Shown: piece after piece, positions 45,028 to 53,317 of the stretch
How positions within the stretch are numbered: the stretch's first letter is position 1
Layout of the letters: every line of letters begins with the position of its first letter
NCBI RefSeq assembly: GCF_017410345.1
Contig: NZ_JAFQQZ010000045.1
Location: 62,001-126,000, forward strand
Origin: Methanobrevibacter sp.
GTDB lineage: Archaea; Methanobacteriota; Methanobacteria; Methanobacteriales; Methanobacteriaceae
DNA: 64,000 nucleotides
Direction: 5' to 3'
Translations under genes and position numbers: made by a program
The notes under the pieces: generated by a model
The model's database searches: none
What the model saw: only the letters and a program-made list of their open reading frames with translations
Told to the model about the DNA's origin: nothing

Positions 45028-45366
45028 TCATTGATGTTTCTTGTGGGAAAACTCAAGGAACTCAATTCTATTCTCTTTTTTTGAAAATGAATAATATAAC
45101 CTGAATGAATCTGCAACATAAACTTCTTGCTGACCCTTTCGGTTGCAAGACAAATGTTTGCCTACATTCGGATTTAGAAAGATTTGTTTGATCTTCTTCA
45201 GCAATTGAGATAAAACGGTTTTATCCAATTTCTTTAGAGACTTGAAGAAATCCTTCCCATATATCCATTCGATTATTGACTCGCCTAAAATCTCTTGAAG
45301 CACAGCATTGAGCTGACTTTCACTTTTGATCCTATTAGGGCAAGATGCATAGATCTTGATAATCAC
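45028..45366 (-). CDS. RelE/ParE-like toxin with unusual N-terminal extension
   Basis: 112 aa. From about residue 32 the sequence is RelE-like: IEWIYGKDFFKSLKKLDKTV, ILKKIKQ-type helix, PNVGKHLSCNRKGQQEVYVA, then DSFRLYYSFSKKENRIEFLEFSHKK (RelE fold; late Lys/His would be catalytic). Typical RelE starts close to the IEWIYG segment; here an extra roughly 30 residues (IIKIYASCPNRIKSESQLNAVLQEILGES) precede it. Only GTG 45366, after an in-frame TAG and without SD, can open the frame. It may be fused to an antitoxin remnant, misannotated, or degenerating. No clear antitoxin gene follows. Confidence 0.6.
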   Translation of the reverse strand: MIIKIYASCPNRIKSESQLNAVLQEILGESIIEWIYGKDFFKSLKKLDKTVLSQLLKKIKQIFLNPNVGKHLSCNRKGQQEVYVADSFRLYYSFSKKENRIEFLEFSHKKHQ

Positions 45367-45383
45367 CTAAGAAAATCAAGACT

Positions 45384-45485
45384 TTAAGTCTTTCTTCCTC
45401 CTAAAATATCGCATAGGCAGTATATGCCCTTATCTAATTCAACCACTTTGTACTCTTTAATAGTTCTTGTGTTTAAAATAGACAT
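45384..45485 (-). CDS. Candidate 33-aa peptide upstream of the toxin
   Basis: ATG 45485 with GGAG seven bases before; the peptide starts MSILNTRTIKEYKVVELDKG and ends DILGGRKT. Its stop is 17 bases before the toxin GTG. It may be a truncated antitoxin, with the next frame holding the rest, or an independent small gene. I do not recognise it. Confidence 0.45.
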   Translation of the reverse strand: MSILNTRTIKEYKVVELDKGIYCLCDILGGRKT

Positions 45486-45678
45486 GATAAACTCCGATAT
45501 TTCTGTGGCTTTAAAAAACCACATATAATACTTATTTTATAAATATAAAAAAGTTTCTAATTTTAATTTGTAAAAAATAGAATAGAAAAAATTAAAAAAG
45601 TTTTCAAAATTATTTCAAAAAATAAAAAATAGAATAGAAAAAATAAAAAAATATTCAAAAAATTAATATTATTCAGGT

Positions 45679-46209
45679 TTATAAATCTTGGTCAATATGG
45701 CCAATGCAAAGTTCAGTGCCGTTTGTTTGATCGACCACGATTTCCCCTTTTATATGAGTAGCGCTATTGCAAGCCTCCTCCACATCATCTTGAGGAATTT
45801 TCAATGAACCCCTAAAGGCATATTCGTGTGTAGAGAGAAGAGTGCTGTCACAATCAAAATCTGCGCCTTCAGCAATCTTATCGACAGTTCCATTGGAATA
45901 AGTCAATTCAACATTGGATAATTTAATTCCGGAAACATCCTCAATGTCTTCCTTAGGACTGAATGCAAAACCAATCTGTGCAGTATAAATATCATCAACT
46001 GTTGAAGTTGGAACAGAAACAGGCGGACTGTTGAAACTATAAGATACTGCATTCAAATCAACATGCTTCACATCCGCAAGGTCTCCATTGTCTCCAATTC
46101 CACCAAATAGGGACAATCCTACAATGACTAACAACAAGACGATTATTGCTGCAGCAATGATCTTCATGTTTAATTTGTCCTTTATTGAACTCAAGAAATC
46201 ACCACCCAT
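45679..46209 (-). CDS. Membrane-anchored extracytoplasmic protein, 176 aa
   Basis: N-terminal anchor (KLNMKIIAAAIIVLLLVIVGLSLF) and an outside domain of about 140 residues, beta-rich, with two cysteines (DFDCDST, EEACNSA) that may form a disulfide and a third (ELCIGH). No family recognised. The start is uncertain: ATG 46209 (AAAGGA two bases before) or TTG five codons later with GGTGGTGAT as SD. Next minus-strand gene upstream is the secreted PsbP-like protein 19 bases away, so they form an operon. Confidence 0.65.
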   Translation of the reverse strand: MGGDFLSSIKDKLNMKIIAAAIIVLLLVIVGLSLFGGIGDNGDLADVKHVDLNAVSYSFNSPPVSVPTSTVDDIYTAQIGFAFSPKEDIEDVSGIKLSNVELTYSNGTVDKIAEGADFDCDSTLLSTHEYAFRGSLKIPQDDVEEACNSATHIKGEIVVDQTNGTELCIGHIDQDL

Positions 46210-46228
46210 TATCCTTTAAAGCATCTCA

Positions 46229-46705
46229 TTAGGATTCTGGAATGATATCCTCCAACATTGTTTCATTAGTCACATAAACAACTGCCAACTTACCGTCTTG
46301 TTGGAAGGCATACAAATATTCATCAAGATCTGACATGTATTTCAAGGCCCCTTTATGGCCATTTACTGTTTTAGGGTCATAGCCTGCTGAATATAAATTT
46401 GAAATTTTACCGTTTTTGCTGTCAGACACCATTATTGTGATATTTCCTTTTTCAGACCTATAGACTTTAACGTCCCCATTGTTTTCTTTGAAAGTATCAT
46501 CAGTAAATGCATACATCAAATCTGAAGAAGTTTCATTGAATTCATATTCCCCTGGAATGGTGAATTCAATTCCATCAACGGTCACATTCTGAACAGGGTC
46601 TTCAAACAATCCAAAGAAAGCGGCGCTTGCCGGATTCATTGCTACAATAAAAATCAAGAATATTGCAAAAACAAAACCTAATTTCAATTTAGAACTTTTT
46701 TCCAT
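46229..46705 (-). CDS. Secreted PsbP/DcrB-like protein
   Basis: 158 aa with signal peptide (MEKSSKLKLGFVFAIFLIFI...ASA). Mature part: VDGIEFTIPGEYEFNETSSD..., a domain like the cytosolic proteins at 51089, 51607 and 55200 (small beta-rich, PsbP/DUF1795-type: F-x-x-P-x-x-W/Y near the N-terminus, then KVYRSEKGNITIMV). First gene of a two-gene operon with 45679-46209; SD GAGGTGAC. Promoter element at 46792-46811. Role unknown; might bind a surface or secreted substrate. Confidence 0.65.
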   Translation of the reverse strand: MEKSSKLKLGFVFAIFLIFIVAMNPASAAFFGLFEDPVQNVTVDGIEFTIPGEYEFNETSSDLMYAFTDDTFKENNGDVKVYRSEKGNITIMVSDSKNGKISNLYSAGYDPKTVNGHKGALKYMSDLDEYLYAFQQDGKLAVVYVTNETMLEDIIPES

Positions 46706-46791
46706 TGTGTCACCTCAATACAAAAAATAATAGTTTATAAAATTTTTAACTTTTATAAACAAGCTATAAAGATAGTTCTATAAATCTATAC

Positions 46792-46811
46792 ATTTATAAC
46801 TTGTGATTTAA
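46792..46811 (-). promoter_or_regulatory. 20-base promoter element shared with 38433-38452
   Basis: Minus strand TTAAATCACAAGTTATAAAT, 19 of 20 identical to the element upstream of the K+ channel at 37522-38370. It lies 87 bases before the ATG of the secreted PsbP-like gene. Confidence 0.5.
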
Positions 46812-46913
46812 TTAATTAATTTAAGAATTAAACTAAAAAAAATCAGAAGAATTTAACAAACATTATTTAATTAAAAATACAAAATAATAAATAGATATGC
46901 GAAGGTGAATGCA

Positions 46914-47783
46914 ATGAATGAGATTATAGACAACTACAACGTCAATGATGAAACTTTAGAAATAGACAACAGCGAGCTTGAAGACATAATGCTAATAGAA
47001 CCTGGCATGATGACCATTGCAGATGAAGAGGAATTCTTCAGGCTATTGAAGGAAGCAAAGCTTTTCATTCCAATCCAAATGGAAAAGGAAGAGGTCTTTG
47101 ACATTGAAAACCAAAGCGTCATAGATGTTATAAAGCCTATACCTCCACTTGGGTTCAATTTCATTTCCCTTAACATGAATGACGGGGAAAGGGCACTTGT
47201 GGCATTCACCAGGAAGGAGATAATGAAGGAAATCAAGCTTAAGAAGGACCACATTGTGATGAATATGAGAGACCTTGCCAAGATATTGTATGGATTCGGA
47301 GATGTCTTCTCATCAATCATCATAAACCCTCAAACCGAACATTCCATAATGGTCAAGGCTTCCACCTTAATAGACCTGTTCAAGGAAAAGGCAAAGAATC
47401 CCTTCATAGGATCTCTTGAACAGACATTGGCAACACTAAAGACCAAATCCGTCGAGCTTGACAACCATTACATGTTCTTCATCCGCTCCGAATATGAATT
47501 TATGGAAAATGAGGCCAAGGAGGGAATATTTACAGCAAAGATGCCTCTAAGGGCAAGCACCGACCCGAACTTCCAAAGCAACCTTCCAATCCTTCACAAG
47601 ATAATGATGATTCAAGGCCAAAAGATATATTATACCGGAAAAAGCGATGATACAAGCGATTTCAATGTTTTGATAGCTCCTGGAAGCCAATTCCAAAAGT
47701 TCTATGATGAGGATGGAGACACTTCCGTATGGAGATGCATAAACCAGCCATTCTATGATGACGATGAGATGGATGATGAATAA
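46914..47783 (+). CDS. SseB-family protein, long form
   Basis: 289 aa with an SseB-like N-terminal domain (EFFRLLKEAKLFIPIQMEKEEVFD...NDGERALVAFTRKEIMKEIKL...IIINPQTEHSIMVK), and a C-terminal half of different origin (YMFFIRSEYEFMENEAKEG...). Start at ATG 46914, six bases after AAGGTG; the open frame could begin three codons earlier at GTG. SseB-fold domains are found next to secretion and immunity genes in bacteria; here three copies stand in line. Cytosolic, acidic. Confidence 0.72.
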   Translation: MNEIIDNYNVNDETLEIDNSELEDIMLIEPGMMTIADEEEFFRLLKEAKLFIPIQMEKEEVFDIENQSVIDVIKPIPPLGFNFISLNMNDGERALVAFTRKEIMKEIKLKKDHIVMNMRDLAKILYGFGDVFSSIIINPQTEHSIMVKASTLIDLFKEKAKNPFIGSLEQTLATLKTKSVELDNHYMFFIRSEYEFMENEAKEGIFTAKMPLRASTDPNFQSNLPILHKIMMIQGQKIYYTGKSDDTSDFNVLIAPGSQFQKFYDEDGDTSVWRCINQPFYDDDEMDDE

Positions 47784-48322
47784 AAATAAAAATAGATACA
47801 TGAAATATCAATTTCAAACTGATAGAAATCCGTAAAAAAAGAAATAAATTAAAAGGGAGGGAGGAAAAATAAGAACCAACCCTAAAAACAATGAAGGGTT
47901 GAGAATATGCATATTTGGATCAGTTCTGTAAAATGAATAAAAAAGCATATCAGGAAAAAGAATTGAATAATTCCTTTTCCCAATTTCTATACTTTTAGAA
48001 TAAAAAGATTATAATTATATGAGTAAGCCCTTTAGTTTATTGAGACTGATTTTGTTATTTTGTAGAAAATTTAAAGAAAACTATTATGAATTAATGCCAT
48101 TTTATTCATTTGATTTTTTCCCCTTTTTAGGTTTTTGGGATAATTTCTTATTCCCAATCATTAATCTGTTAAAGACCATATATAAAGTTTTTCGCGTGCA
48201 AGTGCTTACTTGCACCTTTAAATTAGAAAATAAAGACAAATATAAGATTATTTTAAAAAATAATCATTATTTACCAGTTAAAATAATAGAAAAAAGAAAA
48301 TTCAAAGGAATTGTTGATTGAA
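47784..48322. other. Gap between SseB copies 1 and 2 with two hairpins
   Basis: No credible gene. A plus-strand frame at 48019-48321 (100 codons) is hydrophobic and A/T-driven without SD and is left out. Two dyads: CAACCCT/AGGGTTG (47877-47901) shortly after the first SseB gene, and GTGCAAGT/ACTTGCAC around a GCTT loop (48196-48215). Confidence 0.45.
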
Positions 48323-48730
48323 ATGACAAGCCTGAACAATAAGAAACTTAAAAAGCTATTGAAATCCAAATCAAGAGTGAAGATAAAGCAGAATCCGGAT
48401 CTGTTCTATAGGGAATTTCTGAAATCAGAAGTCTTCGTTCCAGTCATTGCAATGGCAGATGAGGATTCATTGAATGATGGAGACACTCTTGACCTGCAGA
48501 TAGGCTTCTTTGATGAGGAAAACGGAGACCGCAACATTTACCTCTTTACAGATACAAACGAATTGGAAAAGGCAGGATACCAAATAAAGTCAATAGCTGT
48601 AAATGTGATGGAACTCTCACTAATACTGGCACAGTTCGACATTGATTTCAATAACATTGTCATCAATCCATACAGCGTTGACTCATATAAAATAGACTTC
48701 AATGAATTTTTAGAGAAGAACAACTTTTAG
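48323..48730 (+). CDS. SseB-family protein, short form
   Basis: 135 aa. Repeats the SseB-domain elements of the 46914 gene: EFLKSEVFVPVIAMADEDSL, RNIYLFTDTNELEKAGYQIK, VMELSLILAQFDIDFNNIVINP. Begins MTSLNNKKLKKLLKSKSRVK (basic). Start is uncertain: AAAGGAA fits TTG 48314 better by spacing, ATG 48323 by codon. Cytosolic. Confidence 0.68.
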   Translation: MTSLNNKKLKKLLKSKSRVKIKQNPDLFYREFLKSEVFVPVIAMADEDSLNDGDTLDLQIGFFDEENGDRNIYLFTDTNELEKAGYQIKSIAVNVMELSLILAQFDIDFNNIVINPYSVDSYKIDFNEFLEKNNF

Positions 48731-48771
48731 AAAAAGATAATTCTAGAGAAAAATAACTTTTAGGGATTTGA

Positions 48772-49272
48772 ATGAGCGTACTTTATAATGACAGACTTGA
48801 ATCATTGATGAAGATAAGGTCAGAAATGACCGAAGAGGAAAACGAGCATTTCCTGAATGAACTGAGGAAATCCGAATTATTGGTTCCCCTTCAGATAGAA
48901 CTTGATTCACTGGACCTTGAAAACATTAACCTTAATGGATTGAATGAAATCAACAAGGAAGTCAAGTTTCACTTAAAGTCATTCATAGGCCCAAATGGAA
49001 TCAAGGTCATCCCTATCTTTACAGATGAGGAATACATCCATGACGTCAAATTGAATACAACTGTAGGTTCCCTATTCATGAGGGACTTATATGAGTCCAT
49101 TCTTCCAATACAAGAAAACTTTGACCAGATCATCATCAATCCAAGTGCAGAGAATGAATATAAGATAAGCATAGATGACTTCATGAATCTCTTTGATGAA
49201 GAGCGAGAGTTTGAAGACCTGATGAAAGAGATTGAAGAGGAAATGATGGAAGAGGATATAGAAGAAAAATAG
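48772..49272 (+). CDS. SseB-family protein, third copy
   Basis: 166 aa. LRKSELLVPLQIELDSLDLE, IKVIPIFTDEEYIHD, LYESILPIQENFDQIIINPS match the same domain, followed by a very acidic tail (EREFEDLMKEIEEEMMEEDI). 41 bases after the second copy on the plus strand, so all three are probably one cluster formed by duplication. Function unknown. Confidence 0.7.
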   Translation: MSVLYNDRLESLMKIRSEMTEEENEHFLNELRKSELLVPLQIELDSLDLENINLNGLNEINKEVKFHLKSFIGPNGIKVIPIFTDEEYIHDVKLNTTVGSLFMRDLYESILPIQENFDQIIINPSAENEYKISIDDFMNLFDEEREFEDLMKEIEEEMMEEDIEEK

Positions 49273-49409
49273 ATAAAAATTTGCATATGAAATAATTAAA
49301 AAGACGATTGATTAAAATACTACTTATTTTAAAAAGACATTTATTGGTTAAATGGTTAGTCCATTATTTTGAATCAATTACATAATCTAATCTTTAGTAA
49401 TTACTTTGT
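49273..49409. other. Convergent gap
   Basis: Region between the third SseB gene and a small minus-strand membrane gene; A/T-rich, no structure recognised. Confidence 0.35.
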
Positions 49410-49568
49410 CTAGATATAACCACTATAAAACAATACGAAAAATAGAATTGTCAATAAAACCACTATAAAAATTAAAAATAAAATCCCCTCTTTTGAAAAA
49501 GGACTGACCGGTGCACAAGTACCGCTTGAACAATTATCTCCCATTTGACAATTATCCTCTTTAGACAC
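49410..49568 (-). CDS. Small Cys-containing single-pass membrane protein, 52 aa
   Basis: GTG 49568 preceded by GGTGATAAA. Product: VSKEDNCQMGDNCSSGTCAP, then one strongly hydrophobic segment (ILFLIFIVVLLTILFFVLFY) and GYI. Three cysteines in CX5CX4C spacing precede the helix, suggesting a metal or Fe-S contact at the membrane face. Lies between the SseB group and rubrerythrin. Unrecognised. Confidence 0.65.
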   Translation of the reverse strand: MSKEDNCQMGDNCSSGTCAPVSPFSKEGILFLIFIVVLLTILFFVLFYSGYI

Positions 49569-49694
49569 TTTATCACCAAAAAAATAGAATAATAATTCTG
49601 TTTGATTTGTAAAAATTAGAAATACAAATTAAAAATAGTTAAAAAAATAAAAAATTGCTATTAATGAAAATCATTAATAGCTAAAATAGTCAAC

Positions 49695-50240
49695 TTATTT
49701 GAAGTTGAGTGCTCTTTCTTCGAAGTAAGATTGAGGATGTTTACATACTGGGCAAATAACAGGAGCATCGGTTCCTTTAATTATGTGACCACAGTTGATA
49801 CATTTCCATTCAATTTCTTCTGCTTTCTTGAAGACGGTTTCGCCTTCAACATTTGCGAGTAAAGCTCTGTATCTTTCTTCGTGTTCTTTTTCGATGTTAC
49901 CTACCATGGTGAATAAACCTGCGATTTCATCGAAACCTTCTTCGATTGCGGTTTCTGCGAATTCTTTGTACATTGCAGTCCATTCTTCGTTTTCACCATC
50001 TGCTGCTGCGTTTAAGTTAGCAATAGTGTCTGGAACATCTCCATCGTGTAAAAGTTTGAACCAAATTTTAGCATGTTCTTTTTCGTTTTTGGAAGTTTCC
50101 ATAAAGATATCGTGGATTTGTACGTATCCTTCTTTTTTAGCTTTACTTGCGAAATATTGGTATTTAGCATGAGCTTGGGACTCACCAGCAAAAGCTGCTG
50201 CTAAGTTAGCTTCGGTTTTAGTACCTTTTAAATCTGCCAT
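49695..50240 (-). CDS. Rubrerythrin
   Basis: 181 aa. Peroxide reductase of anaerobes: four-helix diiron domain with EExxH-type ligands ([33 protein letters not shown]) and C-terminal rubredoxin-like iron site (CINCGHII...CPVCKHP). Uses electrons from rubredoxin-type donors. ATG 50240 lies behind AGGTGATTATA; the open frame begins at the GTG within it. Codon use resembles hdrB, fitting high expression. Monocistronic. Confidence 0.95.
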   Translation of the reverse strand: MADLKGTKTEANLAAAFAGESQAHAKYQYFASKAKKEGYVQIHDIFMETSKNEKEHAKIWFKLLHDGDVPDTIANLNAAADGENEEWTAMYKEFAETAIEEGFDEIAGLFTMVGNIEKEHEERYRALLANVEGETVFKKAEEIEWKCINCGHIIKGTDAPVICPVCKHPQSYFEERALNFK

Positions 50241-50405
50241 TATAATCACCTAAATTTTTTTAACACATGTGTTAATTCTTAAATAAATAAGAATTCAGTA
50301 GTAGTTTAAACTACTTAAAACTATTTTAGTTTTGAATGTTAATAAATATTTCTAAAATTTTTTTATATGCAAGATTTAATTGTAAAAATAGAATGGATAA
50401 AAGTA

Positions 50406-51035
50406 TTAAATCCTGATGATTTCATCCGTTGTGACAATCATATTCAATTTCCTGTCATGGCTTTCCATTGGAACATACTCAACTAATTGAAATGGGTGAA
50501 TGGTAGTGACTAAAGGAGTCTCTTCACTGATTAGATTCCTATTGAAAAGATCTTCGATTTCCCTATCTGCAAATCCCTTTCCCTTACCAATGCGGTTTCC
50601 AAGCCTGTCCACACCAACAGAACCTTCAACGACCATATCAATAGCCATATCAAAAGAATCCCCACCGAAATCGAAGAATTTGGAACAGTGCTCAAAAGCT
50701 CCTTCTTTAGTGGAAGCCTCTTTTTCTTTTCCAACCAATTTGTTTCCTTCAAGATACAGATAGCCATGTTCAAGATTAGGGCTTGCCATGACAATGTTCT
50801 TATTTTCCTTTAAAGCAATGTATCTAACTGGAATTTGAGCGGAATCAGGGCTGCAGAAAACAGTTTTTGAATTTTTCCATTCATCAGTGCTTGCCAAGAG
50901 CTCAGCTGCAATATCAAATCCTTTAAAGTTAGGAATCTTACCATAATCCCCATTAGGTCTAAGTGACTGGCATTCATTAAACAATTTATCATAAATTGAT
51001 TTCCTTATATGCTCTTTTTCTTCTTTTAGGGACAT
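50406..51035 (-). CDS. 5-formyltetrahydrofolate cyclo-ligase family protein
   Basis: 209 aa. MTHFS fold: N-terminal LKEEKEHIRKSIYDKL, and C-terminal GVDRLGNRIGKGKGFADREI, the phosphate/substrate loop (GxRxGxGxG). Classic role is ATP-dependent conversion of 5-formyl-THF to methenyl-THF. In methanogens it may act on folate or on a methanopterin-related formyl compound; unproven. Complete; downstream of a PsbP-like gene on the same strand (53 bases). Confidence 0.82.
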   Translation of the reverse strand: MSLKEEKEHIRKSIYDKLFNECQSLRPNGDYGKIPNFKGFDIAAELLASTDEWKNSKTVFCSPDSAQIPVRYIALKENKNIVMASPNLEHGYLYLEGNKLVGKEKEASTKEGAFEHCSKFFDFGGDSFDMAIDMVVEGSVGVDRLGNRIGKGKGFADREIEDLFNRNLISEETPLVTTIHPFQLVEYVPMESHDRKLNMIVTTDEIIRI

Positions 51036-51088
51036 GATATCAAAAAATAAAATTAAATAAAATAAATTAAAAATAGCTAAGAATTCGA

Positions 51089-51511
51089 TTATTTAAATTC
51101 TAAAGTCTTATACATCATCATAAATCCGTCCTTGTCTGGAGTGTCCTCTCCAAAGGCCAGGAAATTGAAGCTGAATGCATCCCTATTATTAATTGTTGAT
51201 AGGGAATGGGTATTCAAGATAGGATTATGACTGGTATCCTTGGCAATCAGTTCATGAGTTTCCTTATTACCGATAATGGTCAAATGGGAATCCTCCACAA
51301 TCAAGCTGCTCTCCCTTGGAATGTCCTCAATGGCACTTTTAAGATAATCCATGGACAATCCTTCCTCAGGATACTTGAAGACCATGACTCTGCTGAATTT
51401 GCTGTCACAGTCAAGCACAGCCATGCAATTTTCAATGTCTTTTGCTTCAACCAATTTCCAATTGTTCGGATATTTGAAACTCAATTCATCATTTTGAAAT
51501 ATATTAGACAT
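51089..51511 (-). CDS. PsbP/DcrB-like cytosolic protein (copy 1)
   Basis: 140 aa. LSFKYPNNWKLVEAKDIENC is the family opening (FxxPxxW), then a beta-rich body and C-terminal FGEDTPDKDGFMMMYKTLEF. No signal peptide. SD AAAGGAG. In a line of genes with the same fold at 51607-52044 and 55200-55625. PsbP/DUF1795-type domains are small scaffold or chaperone-like proteins; role here unknown. Confidence 0.65.
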   Translation of the reverse strand: MSNIFQNDELSFKYPNNWKLVEAKDIENCMAVLDCDSKFSRVMVFKYPEEGLSMDYLKSAIEDIPRESSLIVEDSHLTIIGNKETHELIAKDTSHNPILNTHSLSTINNRDAFSFNFLAFGEDTPDKDGFMMMYKTLEFK

Positions 51512-51606
51512 GTGAAACTCCTTTAAAAATAATGAAATAAAGAAAAAAAATAAAATTAAATAAAAAAAGAAAGAATTTTAATCAAACTTTTTTAACAAAA
51601 GTTTGA

Positions 51607-52044
51607 CTATTCGAATTCAATGGAATCCATAATGGCCAAATAGTCATTGTAGGCATATGGGAATTCCTTGAAGTGCATCAATTCAAACACATACATGTTT
51701 CCATCATTGAGCAATGCGGAAGTGTTGTTTTCCAAAGTCTTTCCACCTTCCTCAGCGCTTGCAACAATATGATAAACAGGCATGTCATTAAGGTTTAATA
51801 TTTTGGATTCTACAATATTCCAACCTTGCTTTTGGAAGTTTTCCTTGAATGGCTCTTCAAGCTGTGCAACAGCTTCAACATCACCAGCATCATTCTTATA
51901 GACAGTGATTGTAGACGGATTTCCTTCCACAACCTTCACTAAAGCTTTTATACAATTTGGAGCAATCATTTCCTTATTCTGCTCTTTCCAGTTACTTAGA
52001 TATCTGAATTTGATACCTTCTTCATCGAATTGGACTTCTTCCAT
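51607..52044 (-). CDS. PsbP/DcrB-like cytosolic protein (copy 2)
   Basis: 145 aa. IKFRYLSNWKEQNKEMIAPN, a middle TVYKNDAGDVEAVAQLEEPF, and FPYAYNDYLAIMDSIEFE at the end. Same layout as the neighbours with low identity, so an old duplication. SD AGGTGATTCT. The upstream gap has a CATGAA/TTCATG dyad (52153-52177). Confidence 0.65.
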   Translation of the reverse strand: MEEVQFDEEGIKFRYLSNWKEQNKEMIAPNCIKALVKVVEGNPSTITVYKNDAGDVEAVAQLEEPFKENFQKQGWNIVESKILNLNDMPVYHIVASAEEGGKTLENNTSALLNDGNMYVFELMHFKEFPYAYNDYLAIMDSIEFE

Positions 52045-52185
52045 AGAATCACCTAATTAATTAAACCCAATAAACTATATAATTATGAAAAATTTTGATT
52101 AAATAGACTGAAAAATATATTTTTTATTAAAAAACTTCGATAAAGTAATCTACATGAACATTTAAAAACATTTCATGAAAATAAA

Positions 52186-52986
52186 TTATTCCCCACTTTC
52201 AAGCAAATATTCGTCTGGAATGAGCTCTTCCAGCTGATCATAAGCCTTGCTGGAAATGGCTGACTTATGAATTTCAGGTTCCTTGACAATGGTGAGTCCC
52301 CTGATTCTTCTTATGATGCTGGTTTCACCTAATTCCTTATTTATCTCATTGATGGTAGCGGTCAATGTCTTGTTTACGACCTCATCAAGCATGTTCTTGT
52401 TTGTTCTAAGGATTATTTCAAAGATTTCCCTATGCTTCTCCTCTCTTTCACGGAGTCTTGACAGTTCTCCTGCATCAAAGCTCATCTTGGTCTTTAGAAC
52501 ATTCATGTCCTGCAACAATTCTATCCTTTCCTCATTTGATTCATTCAAATCCTTATTCAATTGCTTGATTTCACTATTCAAATCATCAATGTCTCCATTT
52601 AGCTTCTTGACTTCATCAATGAGGGAATTGGATTCCGCATCGGTTAAGACACTGCCATTGATATAATTTGCCTTTTCAAGTTGGGACAATTTAGTGGTAA
52701 GTTCCAAATTGATGTTCTCCAATTCTTCCACTTTAGAGAAAAGAATCTTTTCCTTGGATTTGGCTTCCTTGAGATCATACTCCAGTTTCACAACAGCTTC
52801 ATCATCTGGGACAACTTCCAAAGTGGAAACTTCAATTTCGGAAGAGGTCTTCAATTCCTCATATTCCTCAGGGGTCAGAATTACAAAATCTCCCTCTTCA
52901 AGATTATGTTTTTTCACATCTTCCTTACCGATTGTGAGACTAATGTTACCTCTTGATTTGTTAATTTTCCCAGTCTTGATAATCAT
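52186..52986 (-). CDS. Coiled-coil protein with AbrB-like N-terminus
   Basis: 266 aa. The first 45 residues (IIKTGKINKSRGNISLTIGKEDVKKHNLEEGDFVIL) resemble a swapped-hairpin AbrB/MazE-like fold (beta-strands then a 'GD' turn), followed by a long coiled coil (about 70-215) and a short C-terminal helical part. ATG 52986 has no clear SD, so it may be leaderless. The upstream region carries the CATGAAATTTCATG palindrome. DNA binding is possible but not shown. Confidence 0.6.
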   Translation of the reverse strand: MIIKTGKINKSRGNISLTIGKEDVKKHNLEEGDFVILTPEEYEELKTSSEIEVSTLEVVPDDEAVVKLEYDLKEAKSKEKILFSKVEELENINLELTTKLSQLEKANYINGSVLTDAESNSLIDEVKKLNGDIDDLNSEIKQLNKDLNESNEERIELLQDMNVLKTKMSFDAGELSRLREREEKHREIFEIILRTNKNMLDEVVNKTLTATINEINKELGETSIIRRIRGLTIVKEPEIHKSAISSKAYDQLEELIPDEYLLESGE

Positions 52987-53317
52987 ATTTAATAATATGT
53001 TTTATGCCTTTATAAACCTTATTATTTAATTATAAAAAATTATATAAAAATTAAAGCATTTTTAGAATAAAAATGAAAAAATAAAAAGAAATTTGTAAAA
53101 AATAGCTAAAAACAAATAAATTTAAAATGGATACATGAAGACAACATGAAATTTCATGCAATAAATTCATGTAATGAAAATTGGGAAAAAAGAAACCTAA
53201 AAATTTTATGAAAAATAGAGAAAAGATAGATGAAAAATTAAAAAAAAATTAGAAAAAGAATAAAAAAATTAATAAAAAAAAATAATTTTAAAAAAATAAA
53301 AAAATTAAATTTAAGAA
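52987..53317. other. A-rich gap with CATGAA/TTCATG palindrome cluster
   Basis: No gene seen. From 53134 to 53178 there are repeated CATGAA/TTCATG half sites, including the perfect 14-base palindrome CATGAAATTTCATG (53145-53158). The A-rich stretch next to the tannase-like gene probably terminates it. Confidence 0.5.

Noticed and set aside
48019-48321. 100-codon plus-strand frame (MSKPFSLLRL...)
   Set aside because: Hydrophobic, A/T-driven composition, no SD, crosses a clear hairpin at 48196-48215; no family resemblance.
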